Of a DNA stretch of 64,000 nucleotides, positions 1-42,685 are shown one piece after another. Position numbers and translations under genes: made by a program. The notes below the pieces were generated by a model. It worked only from the letters and a program-made list of their open reading frames with translations, was not told the DNA's origin and ran no database searches. The stretch is from Gordionus sp. m RMFG-2023. Taxonomy: Eukaryota > Nematomorpha > Gordioida > Chordodea > Parachordodidae. The stretch is from NCBI RefSeq assembly GCF_954871325.1, contig NC_088779.1:15130846-15194845 (forward strand), written 5' to 3'. Each line of letters opens with the position of its first letter. Within the stretch, counting starts at the first letter, position 1.

Positions 1-1433
1 TTTCAAAATTTTTTTTCTGTAGATAGATATAACACTTCTTTATATTTGTGCCAAATCCTAACCTGGGATGAAAAAGGGTCTAGGAGTTATGACTCTTTAT
101 ATGGCTTAAATTGATCAAAAATATCTTCATTTAATGAATACTTATGAAATAATGTTTTTTTAAAAATTATGTCTAAATGATAGGCCCTAACTTTTTTTTA
201 TTTTTAATTGTTAACATATTGTGACTGAAAATTACTTAACAAAATAATTCTAAACCAATTTATAACTTTATTTTTCTGAAATGCATAATTACATATAATA
301 TAATAATTCATAATTATGTTTACAATATATCATATATTAAATTATCTAAAGAATTGGAATAAATTTTGAATTTAATTTTATTTTCGTCAAGGGGAATATA
401 AGCATGGTATATTTGTGTTCCCGGAATTCTTTTTCCTCTCAAAAATCTGCTTTCTAGATGATTTTCCTTATTATTGTATTCATTATTGCTTACAAAAATG
501 TAATTTACTCCATGTATATTATTTGTTGCAAAGTCGAATAAATCCATTGGTGTCAAAATATGGTTTTGATATGGCCGTTGCAAACTAGCTCGAGCTGCTA
601 GCCGTTTTTTAATACTTACTAAACTGTCGCACGGACTTTTTCTATGAGCTGTAGCAAAAAAATGCCACTCGGCCTTTATACCAAAATCACATTCATGATT
701 ATAGAGATTTATGAAATTTTTTTTATTTTTATATTGGGTTACGGCCCATCATAAAAATAATAAATTGTATCAAATCTTTCTTTTAAAAATAAGATCATTG
801 TGCTTTAAGCAATCTGATATCACCACTAAACTTATATGTTTTATAGTGTTGTCCTGACTATAATAAATGATAAAAGAGTGAATAGTGGACTGATTATTTG
901 TCCAATGAAATCCCTGTGCATGGTCTTGCATTTTTTCCCAATAATATAATATGATTTTATTATTTTTTTAGTTTATAATAATTTAGTTTCTTTTTCCCAA
1001 TAATATAATAATTTTATTATTTTTTCCGTTTAAGAATACTATTTTCGATTCGGAGAATTCATTTTTCTTTAATATAAATGAAAATTGTGATTATGATTTT
1101 AAGATGAAGTAAAAGTTATAGAGCTTACACATTAGGGGTTATGAAAACTACAATATGAATGTGAATTTATCAATTAAATATGATGATATTTGTTGAATTT
1201 AATTATGATAGATTGTTTTATGGTAATAAATAAAAAAAAGTAAAGGCATATCATTTAGACATAATTTTTAAATAAACATTATTTCATAAGTATTCATTAA
1301 ATGAAGATATTTTTGATCAATTTATTAAGCCATATAAAGAGTCATAACTCCTAGACCCTTTTTCATCCCAGGCTAGGATTTGGCACAAATATAAAGCAGT
1401 GTTATATCTATCTACAGAAAAAAAATTTTGAAA
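1..1433. mobile_element. DNA transposon with ~187-bp inverted arms, left end cut by the window edge
   Basis: Bases 1-187 reappear as the reverse complement at 1247-1433 with only a few differences. Between the arms lies an open frame on the minus strand (320-755). The left arm starts exactly at the window edge, so the true left end is outside. The right arm may run on into 1434-1810, which has an unusual GC-richer stretch around 1640-1680 and 1760-1800. Long near-identical arms around a transposon-type gene indicate a DNA transposon of fairly recent activity. The superfamily is not clear to me; Mutator-like or Kolobok-like are possible. Confidence 0.7.
320..755 (-). CDS. Uncharacterised transposon-associated protein, C-terminal ~145 codons
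   Basis: The minus-strand frame is open from about 755 to the stop at 320. It contains the blocks AEWHFFATAHRK, KKRLAARASLQRP, ILTPMDLFDF and RFLRGKRIPGTQ. I recognise these as a conserved uncharacterised family that is repeated many times in arthropod and cnidarian genomes, usually written with AEWHFFATSHGK and CDGIGG. Here the CDGIGG block reads CDSLVS, which suggests decay or divergence. It sits centrally between the two long inverted arms, so it is most likely the cargo or the transposase of that element. The N-terminal part is not seen. The function is unknown; DNA binding or transposition is inference from position only. Confidence 0.5.
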
Positions 1434-1900
1434 AAAAAAATACCTTTTTTTTCTATGGCCATTTCCGGTTTTATACATCCGGTTTTGGAGATTCATCATA
1501 TTTATATCATATTTATTTTTATGTCATATTAAAGAACTATTATTAAGCTACATAATAAAATTTAAATTATTTTTCTAACTTAATTATTTCTCGAGATATT
1601 TGAAAATAAATGAGGCACTTTTTGTCAAAAATGTACCATTTTTCCGCGCTTTAAACGCCCATATCTTAGCGGGTAAGCCTTTTTGGGAGGTAAAATTTCA
1701 TTTTTTTCTTGGTTATAGTATATACTACCAGTATGCAAAATTTAAAAAAAATTGAAAGGGGTCGGGTTGAAACCTTGGTTGATTTGATATGGAATTCACC
1801 ATAGTCTGTATAGCAAACTATATATCTTTATTTGAGTAAAAAGTAAACAAATTAAATATCTATATAAATATAAAATGATGAAATAATGAAAATTATAATA
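1434..1900. other. Probable outer part of the right arm, no gene seen
   Basis: Non-coding. It follows directly on the inverted arm and has two locally GC-richer patches near 1640-1680 and 1760-1800. Because the matching left side lies outside the window, I cannot show that it belongs to the element. Confidence 0.3.
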
Positions 1901-2340
1901 TTGGATATTTTTCTTTATACCCTCAAGTTTATATGATAATAAGTTTCTCCTATATGAGGGCTATCTATATCTAGTTTTATTAAGCGGCTCGATTTGAGTA
2001 TATTCTTAAAAACGCCTAACCCAAATTTTATCTAAAAAAAATTTTAAGCAAGTCTGAAAATTTTGGCCTTAGATGGCATTGATTTGGATATCTATTAACG
2101 AAATCTCGAGGCTTAGGCGATGTTTTTATTTAAAATATTGAGTTCGCCGTTTTAAAAATAGGCTCAAATCGAGCCGTTTAACAACACTAGCTATATCACC
2201 AGCTGTGCTGAAGGCTGATTCTGATGGAACGCTTGTGGCAAAAGATGTCAAATACTTAAGTGGAAGGTTTGTCAAAGTTTGAAATCTTTGAGCATTAATC
2301 CTCCAATAATCAAGACGATCAATCGGAGATATAATCTTGA
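1900..2340 (-). pseudogene. hAT transposase C-terminal dimerisation domain, split by a MITE
   Basis: Read on the minus strand, 2335-2205 gives INAQRFQTLTNLPLKYL followed by TSVPSESAFSTAG. This matches the hAT dimerisation domain (rFP.Ls.lA..yL, then TS.pSER.FS.AG), with the usual R of SER lost. The frame stops at the MITE at 1972-2189 and appears to resume as IDSPHIGE below 1964. No ends or target duplication of the parent element were found. Confidence 0.6.
1972..2189. mobile_element. hAT-type MITE, GGCTCGATTTGAGC family, copy 1
   Basis: 218 bp with inverted ends (CGGCTCGATTTGAG on the left; CTCAAATCGAGCCG then TTTAACAACACTA on the right). Flanks are TCTATATC (1964-1971) and GCTATATC (2190-2197), an 8-bp target duplication with one mismatch. 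It sits in a hAT transposase remnant. It is homologous over its length to 52715-52935, including the central CTCGAGGCTTAGGC. Confidence 0.8.
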
Positions 2341-2700
2341 TATTGTTAATTAATCAAAAATTCGCAGACTTTTATTTACTATAAGTTCTGGAATATTCAA
2401 ATAATGCACAAAAATATGAATAATTTCTTTTATATTAGTTTATTAATATTTACTTCTTCTATCGTTAAAAAATGCAAAAACATAAACATTTTTATTTTAT
2501 AAAACTTTTTTATAGGATTTATGAAAATTTATTACCAGAAAGGGAAATTAGTTTAAAAAAATATATAATATATATATATAAATAAAAATATGCATAAAAT
2601 CTATTGTTAAATTTAAAAAAATATATTAGTCGATCCGATATTTTTCATAAAAGTCCACTAGCGGTACAGCCTAACAATTCTATAGTTTACTCATTTCTTT
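2341..2700. other. No feature seen
   Basis: AT-rich spacer with a short TA-repeat near 2560-2585. No exon, RNA or clear repeat end was found. Confidence 0.4.
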
Positions 2701-2902
2701 CAGAGACCTGCAAATGTACTATTTGCACGGCTGCTCGGTTTTTTTTTTAAAAATTCACAGGCCCAGTCCGAATTTTTTAAAAATGTATTATTTTAATTTT
2801 TATAGCTAATGACTATTTAAAATATTTGGCTAAATAGATTTTTGCCCGGCCCGACACGTGTATATTTAAAAAATTAAAATGGGCCAGGCCTTCAGGTCTC
2901 TG
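2701..2902. mobile_element. hAT-type MITE, CAGAGACCTGCA family, copy 1
   Basis: 202 bp, beginning CAGAGACCTGCA and ending TTCAGGTCTCTG, with GC-rich pieces (GCCCGGCCCG) alternating with T-rich runs inside. The same ends occur at 34492-34680. No clean target duplication is visible for this copy. Confidence 0.65.
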
Positions 2903-2984
2903 ATAGAAATATTGATCTTTAACTATTTTGTTTTTGTAATATAAACTCGGACATATTATTAAATTAATTACAAATATAATAGTA

Positions 2985-3190
2985 TCTAGATACTTACAAA
3001 TCCTTTTTATTAAAATATATCTAGATACAGCTACATTTTTGTGTCTAGATACTCCTCTGCTATCTCAACATAAATTATTAATGATAATGATGCATAATCG
3101 ATAATTGAATGGTTCCTAAACATTAAAAATAGTTAATAAATGAAAATATTTTTCCCTGTGTATATTAATTATTCAGGGCCGCACTTCAGG
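2985..3190. repeat. TATCTAGATA-motif repeat and a solo CAGAGACC-type end
   Basis: TATCTAGATAC-type palindromic motifs occur around 2985, 3023 and 3047. They recur near 18980-19020 and at 55785-55850. At 3172-3190 the end-like string CACTTCAGGTTTCTGA resembles the right end of the CAGAGACCTGCA family without a matching left end. Confidence 0.4.
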
Positions 3191-3562
3191 TTTCTGATTT
3201 TTTTTTAAATATAGATAGAGCACTTCAATACTTGTTAATTTAAAAACAGACTTCTTCTGGTGGCCTAGCGTCACCTAGGTCCTTTTAATGAAAACAACGG
3301 TTATTTAGACTATGTATGAGGACTAGTCCCGTTTTTAACGTCTTAAAATACATGATGCAATAGAATAATATACTCATTTGATATGGTTTTTGGTTCCCAT
3401 TTGGTAATTTTATTAACCTTAGGCATGTATAAATGATCCACCCATAGACCCCGGACCTTAATTTTATAAAAATTCTTACAAAACTATTTAAAATTAATTA
3501 TCTAGTCTACTCTGAATATTACAACTATTTGCTAATTTTATTTATTCATTTTAAATATTTAG
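3191..3562. other. Upstream intron of NALCN, no exon recognised
   Basis: Domain I and the start of domain II of NALCN must lie upstream of 3563. I saw no exon for them here, so they are probably left of the window. Confidence 0.4.
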
Positions 3563-34097
<30,535 letters not shown>

Positions 34098-34491
34098 AAT
34101 TTGTTTGCCTTGAACTACGAATCTCATAAACAATCGAAAAATATCTTAAATCAATTATTTTTTAAAAAATGAGATCTTGTATATTTTTAGAAATCGATGT
34201 AGATTTAGAAAATATGAAATTAAAAAATAATATTTTTAAAATAATAGAAAAATAAAATTTATTTGTGTATTATACTATGGAGATTTTTTGTGAAATGTAA
34301 AAGTTTACTAATACAACACTCTTAAAAATTTTCATACCCAATCTATAATACCAAAGATTGTTATATGAAGCATAATGATTATATATTTGTTTAAAAAACA
34401 TTTATAAGATTTCTTTAAATTAAATCTACTTTATTTTACTTTGTCTATATTTGCTAATTTATATAAAATCTTTCTAATGTTTAATTAATAT
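34098..34491. other. Probable NALCN 3' UTR and flank
   Basis: AATAAA hexamers occur at 34248 and nearby, but in such AT-rich sequence they decide little. No other feature. Confidence 0.3.
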
Positions 34492-34680
34492 CAGAGACCT
34501 GCAGGCCCGGCCTTAAGCCCAGCCCGGATTTAGGGCCGGGTATGTCTCCCCCTATTGCTTAATGTGGGTATACTAGAATTGAGAGTATTTTAATTTAAAA
34601 TATACCCGGGCGGGGCCTGAAATTTTTTTTAAAAAAAAATCTGGGCTGTGCCTTGCAAATTGTACCTCTGCAGGTCTCTG
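34492..34680. mobile_element. hAT-type MITE, CAGAGACCTGCA family, copy 2, exact target duplication
   Basis: 189 bp from CAGAGACCTGCAGGCCCGG to CTGCAGGTCTCTG with a perfect 8-bp target duplication ATTAATAT (34484-34491 and 34681-34688). GC-rich blocks (CCCGGCC, AGGGCCGGG, CCGGGCGGGGCC) lie subterminally on both sides. Confidence 0.88.
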
Positions 34681-36257
34681 ATTAATATCAAGGGAAAAAT
34701 TAACATAAGAATTTAATGAGGAGAATACAAAATTTTTAAAATTTAATGGAAAATAAAGTACCTTGCTTAATATATTGTATCAGAACAATTCATAATAATG
34801 TTTTTTAAAAAATGAACATTAGCTTTTGAGCTCTTACAATACAGTAGAGTCGCTAGGGGGGGGTGCGGACAGGGGCTCGAGCCCCCTGAAAAATTTGAAT
34901 AGCCCCCCTGAAGCGAATTTTTTTTTTAAATGACTCCTTAATATCCCCGAATTAAAAGTAAATTGTTTTAATTGCTCTCTGAACAATTTCTTTTATAATT
35001 CTATTGAGTAATATATAGATTTAATTTTATTATAAAAAAATTAATAAGACTACTAAATTTTTATTAAATGAATACTATTTTAATTATTAGATTAGATTAA
35101 TACATATAAATTATATTTTCACTATGTCAGTTTGCGATCAAATTCTGTGTTAAAAATATATCAACATTACTCACTAAATATTAATATAGCATTAACAGTT
35201 GAATCTTAATTGACTTTTATTATTTAAATTATTATATAACCCTAATTAAATTAATATAATAATTTATTAATAGAAAATTAACAAATTTAATTGTAATTAG
35301 CCGAGTTTAACATCACTAATCAACTATATTATTGATTTTTAAATTTAATTATCATGTCTCTTTCTAAAATTATTTTCAAAGTCCAAATCCAAATAAGTAT
35401 AAGAGATTTATTTATAAAAAGTAAGTAGACATATTGTTTATAATCCTCTATTATATATAATTATTTATAGGTAAAATGCTACTTTTGCAGCGTATTTGAC
35501 AGTTTTATAATATATTACAGTTAATATTTTTAAAATTTTTCTAATCAATGCTTTTGATAATAAATATAAGTAACAATTTGCATTCAACTATTTAACGCCA
35601 TCTATTTATTTAAAATATTATTATAATTAAATATCTTATTATTCATCCCACAATGGATGTAATAAATTAGATATCTTTTTTTACATGTTTTTAGGCAAGC
35701 TATTTTTTTCTTCTTTAAAAAACAGTTTTGAGTTAAATTTTTAATAGGAATATATTTTAGATATTATTAAACTACTATTATTTTAAGATATAATATACCA
35801 ACTAGAGATGGTGCGATAATAATATATAAAATTTTAATTGCTTTCACTATATCTCTGGTTCTTATTTTATAGTTACAAAATGTTTCATTTCTAATATGTC
35901 ATCCTTGCCGTGTAAATAACTCAAGGCTTCAATTTATTTGCATAATTTCTTCTAAATATTTTTAGTGTTTTTGTTTCATCAATTCTAACATAATAAATTC
36001 TGATATGGGTTACCATCGTGAGTGTCATGGCTATGACTGTAAATTAACCAGCATCTATTATTTGTGTGGCTATGTAATTTAAGATTATTACTACAGCTGC
36101 TGAGAGCATATAATTGCATGTTTTAGATATGCAATAATGGTCAACTGTGTAGTCGTTTATATATCATTAAAAATGGAATATAATCTTTTAGAAATTAAAT
36201 ATCTTACAATAATTTTCTATATCTTACAATAATTTTCTCGATTACTTATCTAGCTTC

Positions 36258-37424
36258 CAGGGCCGTAGCCACGGGTTTTTGGCCCCCATAAAAATCTTTG
36301 GCCCCCAAAAGTGGGCCCCAAAAATTTTTCTGCCCCCCCTCCCCAAATTTGAAATTTTTTTTTAGAATTGATTATTTTTATATTTTTAATATAAATTTTG
36401 AATATTTATTCAAAAATATTCAAAAAACATGTCTATTTAGAATTGATTATTTTTATATTTTTAAAATAAATTTTGAATACAAACATGTCTAGTTTGTAAA
36501 TTTTTTTCTATCCAGTTTTATTTTTATTTTACCCAATATTAAATTATCATTCATTCATTTTTTTTTCATTTTTTTTTGTTGTGTATAACATTCTCTATAG
36601 GTATCACATTTATATTATAATATATAACCAGTTATTTTATTTTACAGCGTTTATTTTAAAATTATAAAGAAACAATCAGTTATTAACTCTTATTTTAAGT
36701 TAAAGTTAAACAAATGTCAAGCAACATCACTTCTACAAACTACTAGTAATACTATATCAGAAATTTCAGAAACAGATTAGACTGATTTACAGAAGATGAT
36801 TTTAATCTTTTTTCATCTTTTAATACATTGCCCCCCCCCCCTTGACCCTGATTATTTTTTATCAGATAAAATGGCCCCATTGGAAACACTGCATCATGAA
36901 ATGAAGATAGCAAAAGGATTGCTAGCTTCGGAAGCTAAAGAAAATAAATTTTGAAAATATCTTACATATTATGTATAAAAAAATATAATAATGCATTTAA
37001 AGAATTATATAAATGCTACTCAGCAGCAATAAACGGCTTCTTGTGAGGCCTCGTTCTCTACATTAAAGAGAGTTTTATCGAGCAGTAGAGAGTCTATGAA
37101 GGATAAACGTAAACAAAATTTAGTATTAATGGCGTATGAAAAAAGAATAACGCAGAATTTATCTTTTAGTTCATTTATATTAAAATTTAAAAATAAAAAT
37201 CGCCGTATTCTATTAAAGTAATATTTTGTTTTGTATATGCATATTATAGTATTATTTTGTTTTGTATATTCATATTATAGTATTATTTTGTTATTAAATT
37301 TTTAATAAAAATAGGAAAAAATTTCTATGAATGCGTAATTATTTGTTTGATTTTAAAAAAATAGTGCCCCCCCCCCCAGTAAGCACTTGGCCCCCCTAAG
37401 TGAAAATTCTTGGCTACGGCCCTG
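36258..37424 (+). mobile_element. Nested hAT element with exact target duplication
   Basis: 1167 bp from CAGGGCCGTAGCCACGGG to TTGGCTACGGCCCTG, inverted ends, perfect 8-bp duplication CTAGCTTC (36250-36257 and 37425-37432). C-runs and GGCCCCC blocks lie inside both ends. It inserted into the older hAT at 34842-38011. It retains only the 3' end of a transposase. A 26-codon duplication with TTTAGAATTGATTATTTTTA lies at 36362-36470. Confidence 0.92.
36880..37160 (+). pseudogene. hAT transposase dimerisation-domain remnant
   Basis: Plus-strand ASCEASFSTLKRVLSSSRES with MKDKRKQNLVLMAYEK (about 37034-37146) matches the hAT C-terminal block (aSCERsFSaLrriKtylRs.m...RL..L). An upstream LHHEMKIAKGLLASEAKE piece lies near 36885-36945. 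The R of SCER reads A. The catalytic part is deleted. Confidence 0.75.
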
Positions 37425-38141
37425 CTAGCTTCCATCATGTCATCTAAGAGGAAGCTCTAACTACCATAGTTTTATGATTTGGATTGGTCGTTTATATTCT
37501 CTTCAAGAATTGTTAATTTGGTAAGGCCTATAAATTTTTTCTTATTAGTTAATTCTATAAAACGTTGTCTAAAATGGTAACAGAGAGTTATATTAGTTTG
37601 ATGACCTTTTGTCAATGTAAGTTGCTAAGAATTATATAGTTTTATGTGGTTTTTAAAAAAAACCATTATCAATTGAGGCATATGTAAGAATTATTTAACC
37701 TTTTTTATCACTTGTAATTCTTTAGACGCAAATATTTTTATAACAACCATCGAAAATATTTAATACTCTAATAAATAGATTTTGTATTAAAAAATATTAT
37801 TTTTAGATATGTCTGGTATTGTTTTAATTATTTATATGTTAGTTTATTTTGTATGCAAAATATAATAAATGACAAAATATGAAATTCAGAATAATTGTTT
37901 AGAGTTAGCAAATTTTAAAATAGTATAATATATTAATATAAACCCGCAAATTAAGAGTATGGGGGGCTTCGGCCCCCATAAAAATTTTTGTAAAGGCAAG
38001 CGACGCCCCTGTTACAATATATTAAATAATCTTAATAAACTTTGACATCGATGCATAGAAACTCAAAAACAAACTCCATTTTGTTAGTTCATTTAATTTT
38101 TAACCCGTTATATTAATAAATTTTAATTTTTTTTAAATTAT

Positions 38142-38272
38142 GGTGTAAAAAAGAAAAGTAAATCTTATTTGTAAAAAAGAAAAGTAAATCTTATTTGTAA
38201 AAAAGAAAAGTAAATCTTATTTGTAAAAAAGAAAAGTAAATCTTATTTGTAAAAAAGAAAAGTAAATCTTAT
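38142..38272 (+). repeat. 26-bp minisatellite, five copies
   Basis: Near-perfect tandem copies of GTAAAAAAGAAAAGTAAATC followed by TTATTT. Confidence 0.9.
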
Positions 38273-39639
38273 TTTTTTTAAAAAAAAATTTCTTATTGTT
38301 GTGCTTTTAAGGGAACATCAGGAATATATGTTAAGCGACAAAAAAAAACAAAAAATAATTTCGCTTCAATGAAACGTAATAATGTATACAGTTTTCAAGA
38401 TAAAATATTTTATAGCATGTTTCCTAGATGTTGCTGATTTATATATAAGTCATAATCTTATGAAAATAAATTAATAAAATTCAATGGTTAATAAATATGT
38501 AAAAGAGATCAGTCAGCAAGTGAATAAAAATTAAATTTCATGGTATCATCGCACATAAACTCTTATTATGTTATTATAAAATACGTAAACTTTATATTTT
38601 GTTATCATTCAATTCGAACATCATATAGAATAAATGTCAATACCCCTATCTTATCGTTTTTTCGAACAAATTTTTATTTAAAATGAACATTTATAAAAAT
38701 AATATTTTTTACAATTTTATATAAATTTCTTAAATGAATCAATAGTATTGCAAAAAAGTATATATAAAATAATCAAAAAAACTTAATTAATTATATAAAA
38801 AAATTTTAAATAAATTTCTTAGATACATCAATGGTAATGCATAAAAGTATATTATAAAATAATCAAAATAATTTATAGCTTAATAATTATTATTTAATCA
38901 TATAAAAAAATTTATATATTGTTATTTTAATAATAATGGGCATCATGGCTTATTTTACATGAGGTAAATATCCTTCACAATCTTGAACACATACCTATAA
39001 ATTTAAAAGAGGAAAAAAATATTTGTCAAATGTTTACCTTTGTATTTTAGAAAATTCCAACTAATTATCCACATACGATTTACATTTTTTATTATATATA
39101 ATTTTTATATCGTTTCACAAATTTTTTTTAAATTTTTTCATTATGACACAATAATAGATATTTTAGAAAAGAAAATTAGTTAATGTCATTCTTAACCTTC
39201 TTCATTTAAAAAATTTGATTCTATATTACTTTCCAAATCTTATAAGGCAAAATTATCCTCGTAAATAAAAAATCAAGAATATTTGACTATTCTTTTCTAT
39301 AAATAAATTACTATTTTCTTTTTATTCAAAATTTATAGATATTCTTTTTTTAAAAAAAATATATTATTTTATATATTTTTAAGCAATCTGATGCGCAAAA
39401 TTATTTTAATCAAAAAATTATAAGTTGTGTAAAAAATTATTTTTTTATTGAATAAGAATGGTATGGGTCCTCCCTAAAGAAAATTCTTATCTAAGCCACT
39501 TGCTTGTTCATATATGAGTTGATACTTTTTTAGTTAGTATTTTGGATAATATGAGGATCTTCCATCGTTTATTTGATGATTCTTGAAAGCTTTCAAAAAA
39601 ATCCACTTATACATAATTTTTTTTTACATCAAGCATCTA
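38273..39639. other. AT-rich spacer, nothing recognised
   Basis: A diverged duplication of about 110 bp (around 38720-38790 and 38800-38880) is the only structure seen. Confidence 0.35.
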
Positions 39640-40075
39640 CATGATAAAATATTTGTAGGCAAATATATAGAGCTGCGCGAGATTGGGAGACAGATTCTGA
39701 AAATTTAATTAAGAGATAATTTGTAGATATACCATTTATTAAAGTTTCATAAGACAATGTTAGGAAGGCAGACGAAAAGCAGTTTCGATTGAGTAAGACC
39801 AAATGCCCATAATGAAATAGAAAAGTGGCAAAATCTACAAAAAATGAATCGCGATCCAAAATGTATCATACTAAATTTTAGATATTCACAACCGGTATGG
39901 GTACAAAACGAAGTATCGCAGACTGACGGAAAGGAATGATTAAGTTAAAAAGTTCTCATTATTCATATAGTTGATTCTGAGGATAGAACTATTAGGAAAC
40001 ATGCTTATCAATTGCGAGAAATGGGGTATTATCGCCGCTACTTAATAAAGCAGGAAAAGAGAATCATGTAGAGAG
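39640..40075 (+). pseudogene. Gypsy-like LTR retrotransposon remnant, integrase C-terminal region
   Basis: Fossil. Plus-strand peptides over about 430 bp resemble the end of a Gypsy-type integrase, the region that follows the catalytic core. The neighbouring parts of pol, gag and any LTRs are not recognised. It is old and broken in several places. Low confidence because only the poorly conserved tail is present. Confidence 0.35.
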
Positions 40076-40480
40076 GAATTTTCTTTACGAGAAGTCCATA
40101 CTTCTAAAAGCCTGGGTGCTTCGCCCTCAGACCCTCCGTTAACGGGCCTTTTTTCCGGTTTTAGGTCGTGTTTATCTTTAAAATCATGCTTCTTTCTTCT
40201 TTACTTATACATAGATTTTTTAGAAATATTGTTCAATTTAATTTAAATAATACAAAATTCTACCTTTAATAATTTTTATTATCGATTAATATTTCAAATT
40301 ATTATGTTTTTTTAAATATCTTGATGATAAATATAACAACTAAAAAATGAGCCAAAATATGATTTCATAGATGCTAGGAATTTAAACTTGCATTTTATAC
40401 TAAAATTTATTTAAATAATTATAATTTAAAGTTGATCTTGTTTGATTCTAAACAAAGAAATTACTTTATTAATAAAATTA
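40076..40480. other. Solo hAT-type end and spacer
   Basis: At 40105-40165 there is CTGGGTGCTTCGCCCTCAGA with CCCTCCGTTAACGGG, like the GGGCTTCGGCCC hairpin inside the hAT at 34842-38011. No partner end was found. Confidence 0.35.
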
Positions 40481-40730
40481 TCGTCGGTCTAGAATTGGAG
40501 TGCTCCACTCGACATTTTCAAAATTTTTGAGTTAGAAGTGGATAATAACTTATATATTCCCAATATATATATAAATAAAAACTAGATTAAAAAATATTAA
40601 TTTTTGCCAAAGTTATAGCTCTCTCAAAATTGATCAATAAGCTTTTCCTATATTTGATTTTAAACTTTAATGTTGATTTTCTCATTTTAAACATTTGCGC
40701 AAGTGGGGCACTCCAATTCAAGGCCGACGA
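40481..40730. mobile_element. MITE with TA duplication, mariner-like
   Basis: 250 bp, inverted ends TCGTCGGTCTAGAATTGGAG and CTCCAATTCAAGGCCGACGA; a further stretch (TGCTCCACTC against AAGTGGGGCA) also matches. TA on both sides. No coding capacity. Confidence 0.75.
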
Positions 40731-41700
40731 TATATAGGAATTGCATATGATGAAAAAATGTAAATGATATCATTAGCGATGAAATATGACATCAAGATTA
40801 TAGTTAAGAATAATGATGGAAATTAAATTAGACTGGAAATGTTTATAGATTAAATTATGCACCTAGTTTTGGATTAGTAAATACATTAATTGATTATGAT
40901 ATTTTTATTAATTGAATGATTGTTGATTTAAGCTTATAATATAATATGAATACAATTAGCTTATCTTTTCTTTAATCGAATAGAGTTTATTAGATGCAAA
41001 TGACAGCCAAATAAGCAAATAAATTAATTTTCTAGAATACTTTGCCAGTGTACAGATAATATTGATAAAATGACGAGACCAATTTTTTAGCAAGCATTGA
41101 TCTTCCAAAAGCAGAATAAAAATTTCAGAGTCGGGGTAAAAACATAGACACATTAAATGTTACGTCTATCCAAATTTAGACTTAACATTAATTAATGAGA
41201 GGGTAGATCAGGAGATAATCAAATATCAAGGGATAATAAACGGGACCCGAACCGTTATTTATAATGGTTTAGTTTGGTTACGGTTCAGTATGTAAAAAAT
41301 TATAATGGTTACGTTTTGATTACGGTTCTTAAGAAAATATTTATAAAGGTTCGGTTCGGCTCAGCAAATTGTAAAGGTTTGTTCATCACGGTTTTAAATT
41401 TTTATTTAATGAAGCAACACCATCGTATATTATAATTACGAATATTTATTAAAATTTTTGCCAACAATAATTTATTTTTATTATAAGCATCTATGAATTA
41501 TATATAAAAAAAACTGGTTTTGCTTTTATATATTTTGTATTTTACATTATTATATATTTACTAGCTAATAACTCGTCAAGAATGACGGGGTTGAGGGGTA
41601 ATTAGTTAGTTTGTATATATGGTACTAAATATACTTTATAGTAAAATTTAGGAGAAAAAGAGATAAAATTGTTGCAATGTAACCCGTGAGCATTAAGGGT
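40731..41700. other. Spacer with GGTTACGGTT-type motifs
   Basis: At 41238-41395 there are repeats of AACCGTTATT, GGTTACGGTTC, GGTTCGGTTCGGC and GGTTTGTTCATCACGGTT, resembling the subterminal arrays of other elements in this window, but no ends were paired. The rest is featureless. Confidence 0.35.
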
Positions 41701-42680
41701 ATTGGAAATATCAAAATTTAAATTTGTGATAGAAATCATAGTGTGTAAAATCAAAAATAGAGATGCTTCTAAATTTTTGAATTTTAAATATGGGCTAGAC
41801 ATTGGTTACAAAATTTTGTTTTGCAAACAAAGCAGACCTGATCAAAAAACCACGTCCCATGCAACTTTCCCAATATTTTGCCATTTATTTCTATTGTAAT
41901 TTAATAATAATGTCTTAAATTTAATTTTATATTTAGAATAAAATTTAAATTTGTGATAGAAATCATATTGAATAAAATTTAAAATAGAGATGCTTGGGAA
42001 TTTTTTAATTTTAAATATGGGGTAGACATTGACCTGAAATTTTTTTATGCAGAAATAGCCAGGCCTAATCAAAAAACCAAGTCCCATGCAACTTTCATAA
42101 AATTTTGCCATTTATTTCTATTGTAATTTAATAACAATGTCTTAAATTTAATTTTATATTCCATTTATTTCTATTGTAATTTAATAATATCTTAAATTTA
42201 TTTTATATTTAGAATAAAATTTAAATTTGTGATAGAAATCATATCGGATAAAATTTAAAATAGATATGCTTGAAAATTTTTTAATTTTAAATATGGATCA
42301 GACATTGGCCTGAAATTTTTTTTCTCAAACCTGGCCAACCCATAATAATTTTGTAATTTTTTCCCAAGCCTGGAGATAGGTAAATCTCTAACCATATTGT
42401 TGGGAAAATTTTCTCAAACCCGCCAAAGATGTTAATTGAAAACTGAAATAAAATATATAAAAGTCATCATTCAATTAAAAATAAAATCAATGAAAGTTGC
42501 ATTGGCTTGGTTTTTTAATCAGGCCTGGTGATTTCTGCAAAAAAAAATTTTCAGGCTAATGTCTAGCCCATATTTAAAATTAAAAAATTTTCAAGCATTT
42601 CTATTTTATATTTTACCCAATATGATTTCTATCATAAATCTAAATTTTATTCTAATATAAAATTAAATTTAAGACTATTA
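41700..42680. repeat. ~230-bp direct repeats plus one inverted copy
   Basis: A unit containing ATGCTT...TTTTAAATATGG...AGACATTGG and AAAAACCACGTCCCATGCAA appears at about 41700-41935, 41936-42210 and 42211-42345 (partial). An inverted copy occupies about 42480-42680 (GTTGCATTGGCTTGG at 42495). The arrangement may be a decayed fold-back element. The short open frames in it have no family resemblance. Confidence 0.7.
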
Positions 42681-42685
42681 CATTG

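Larger units (their letters stand above)
34842..38011. mobile_element. hAT element with exact target duplication, host of a second hAT
   Basis: 3170 bp including a nested 1167-bp element. Ends CAGTAGAGTCGCTAGGGGGG and GCAAGCGACGCCCCTG; perfect 8-bp duplication TTACAATA (34834-34841 and 38012-38019). Subterminal GGGGCTCGAGCCCC on the left and GGGGGGCTTCGGCCCCC on the right are hairpin-forming. I see no transposase in the remaining 2 kb, so it looks non-autonomous. Confidence 0.85.

Noticed and set aside
38142-38272. Lysine-rich repeat protein
   Set aside because: A 26-bp minisatellite with stops in the frames; no exon signals.
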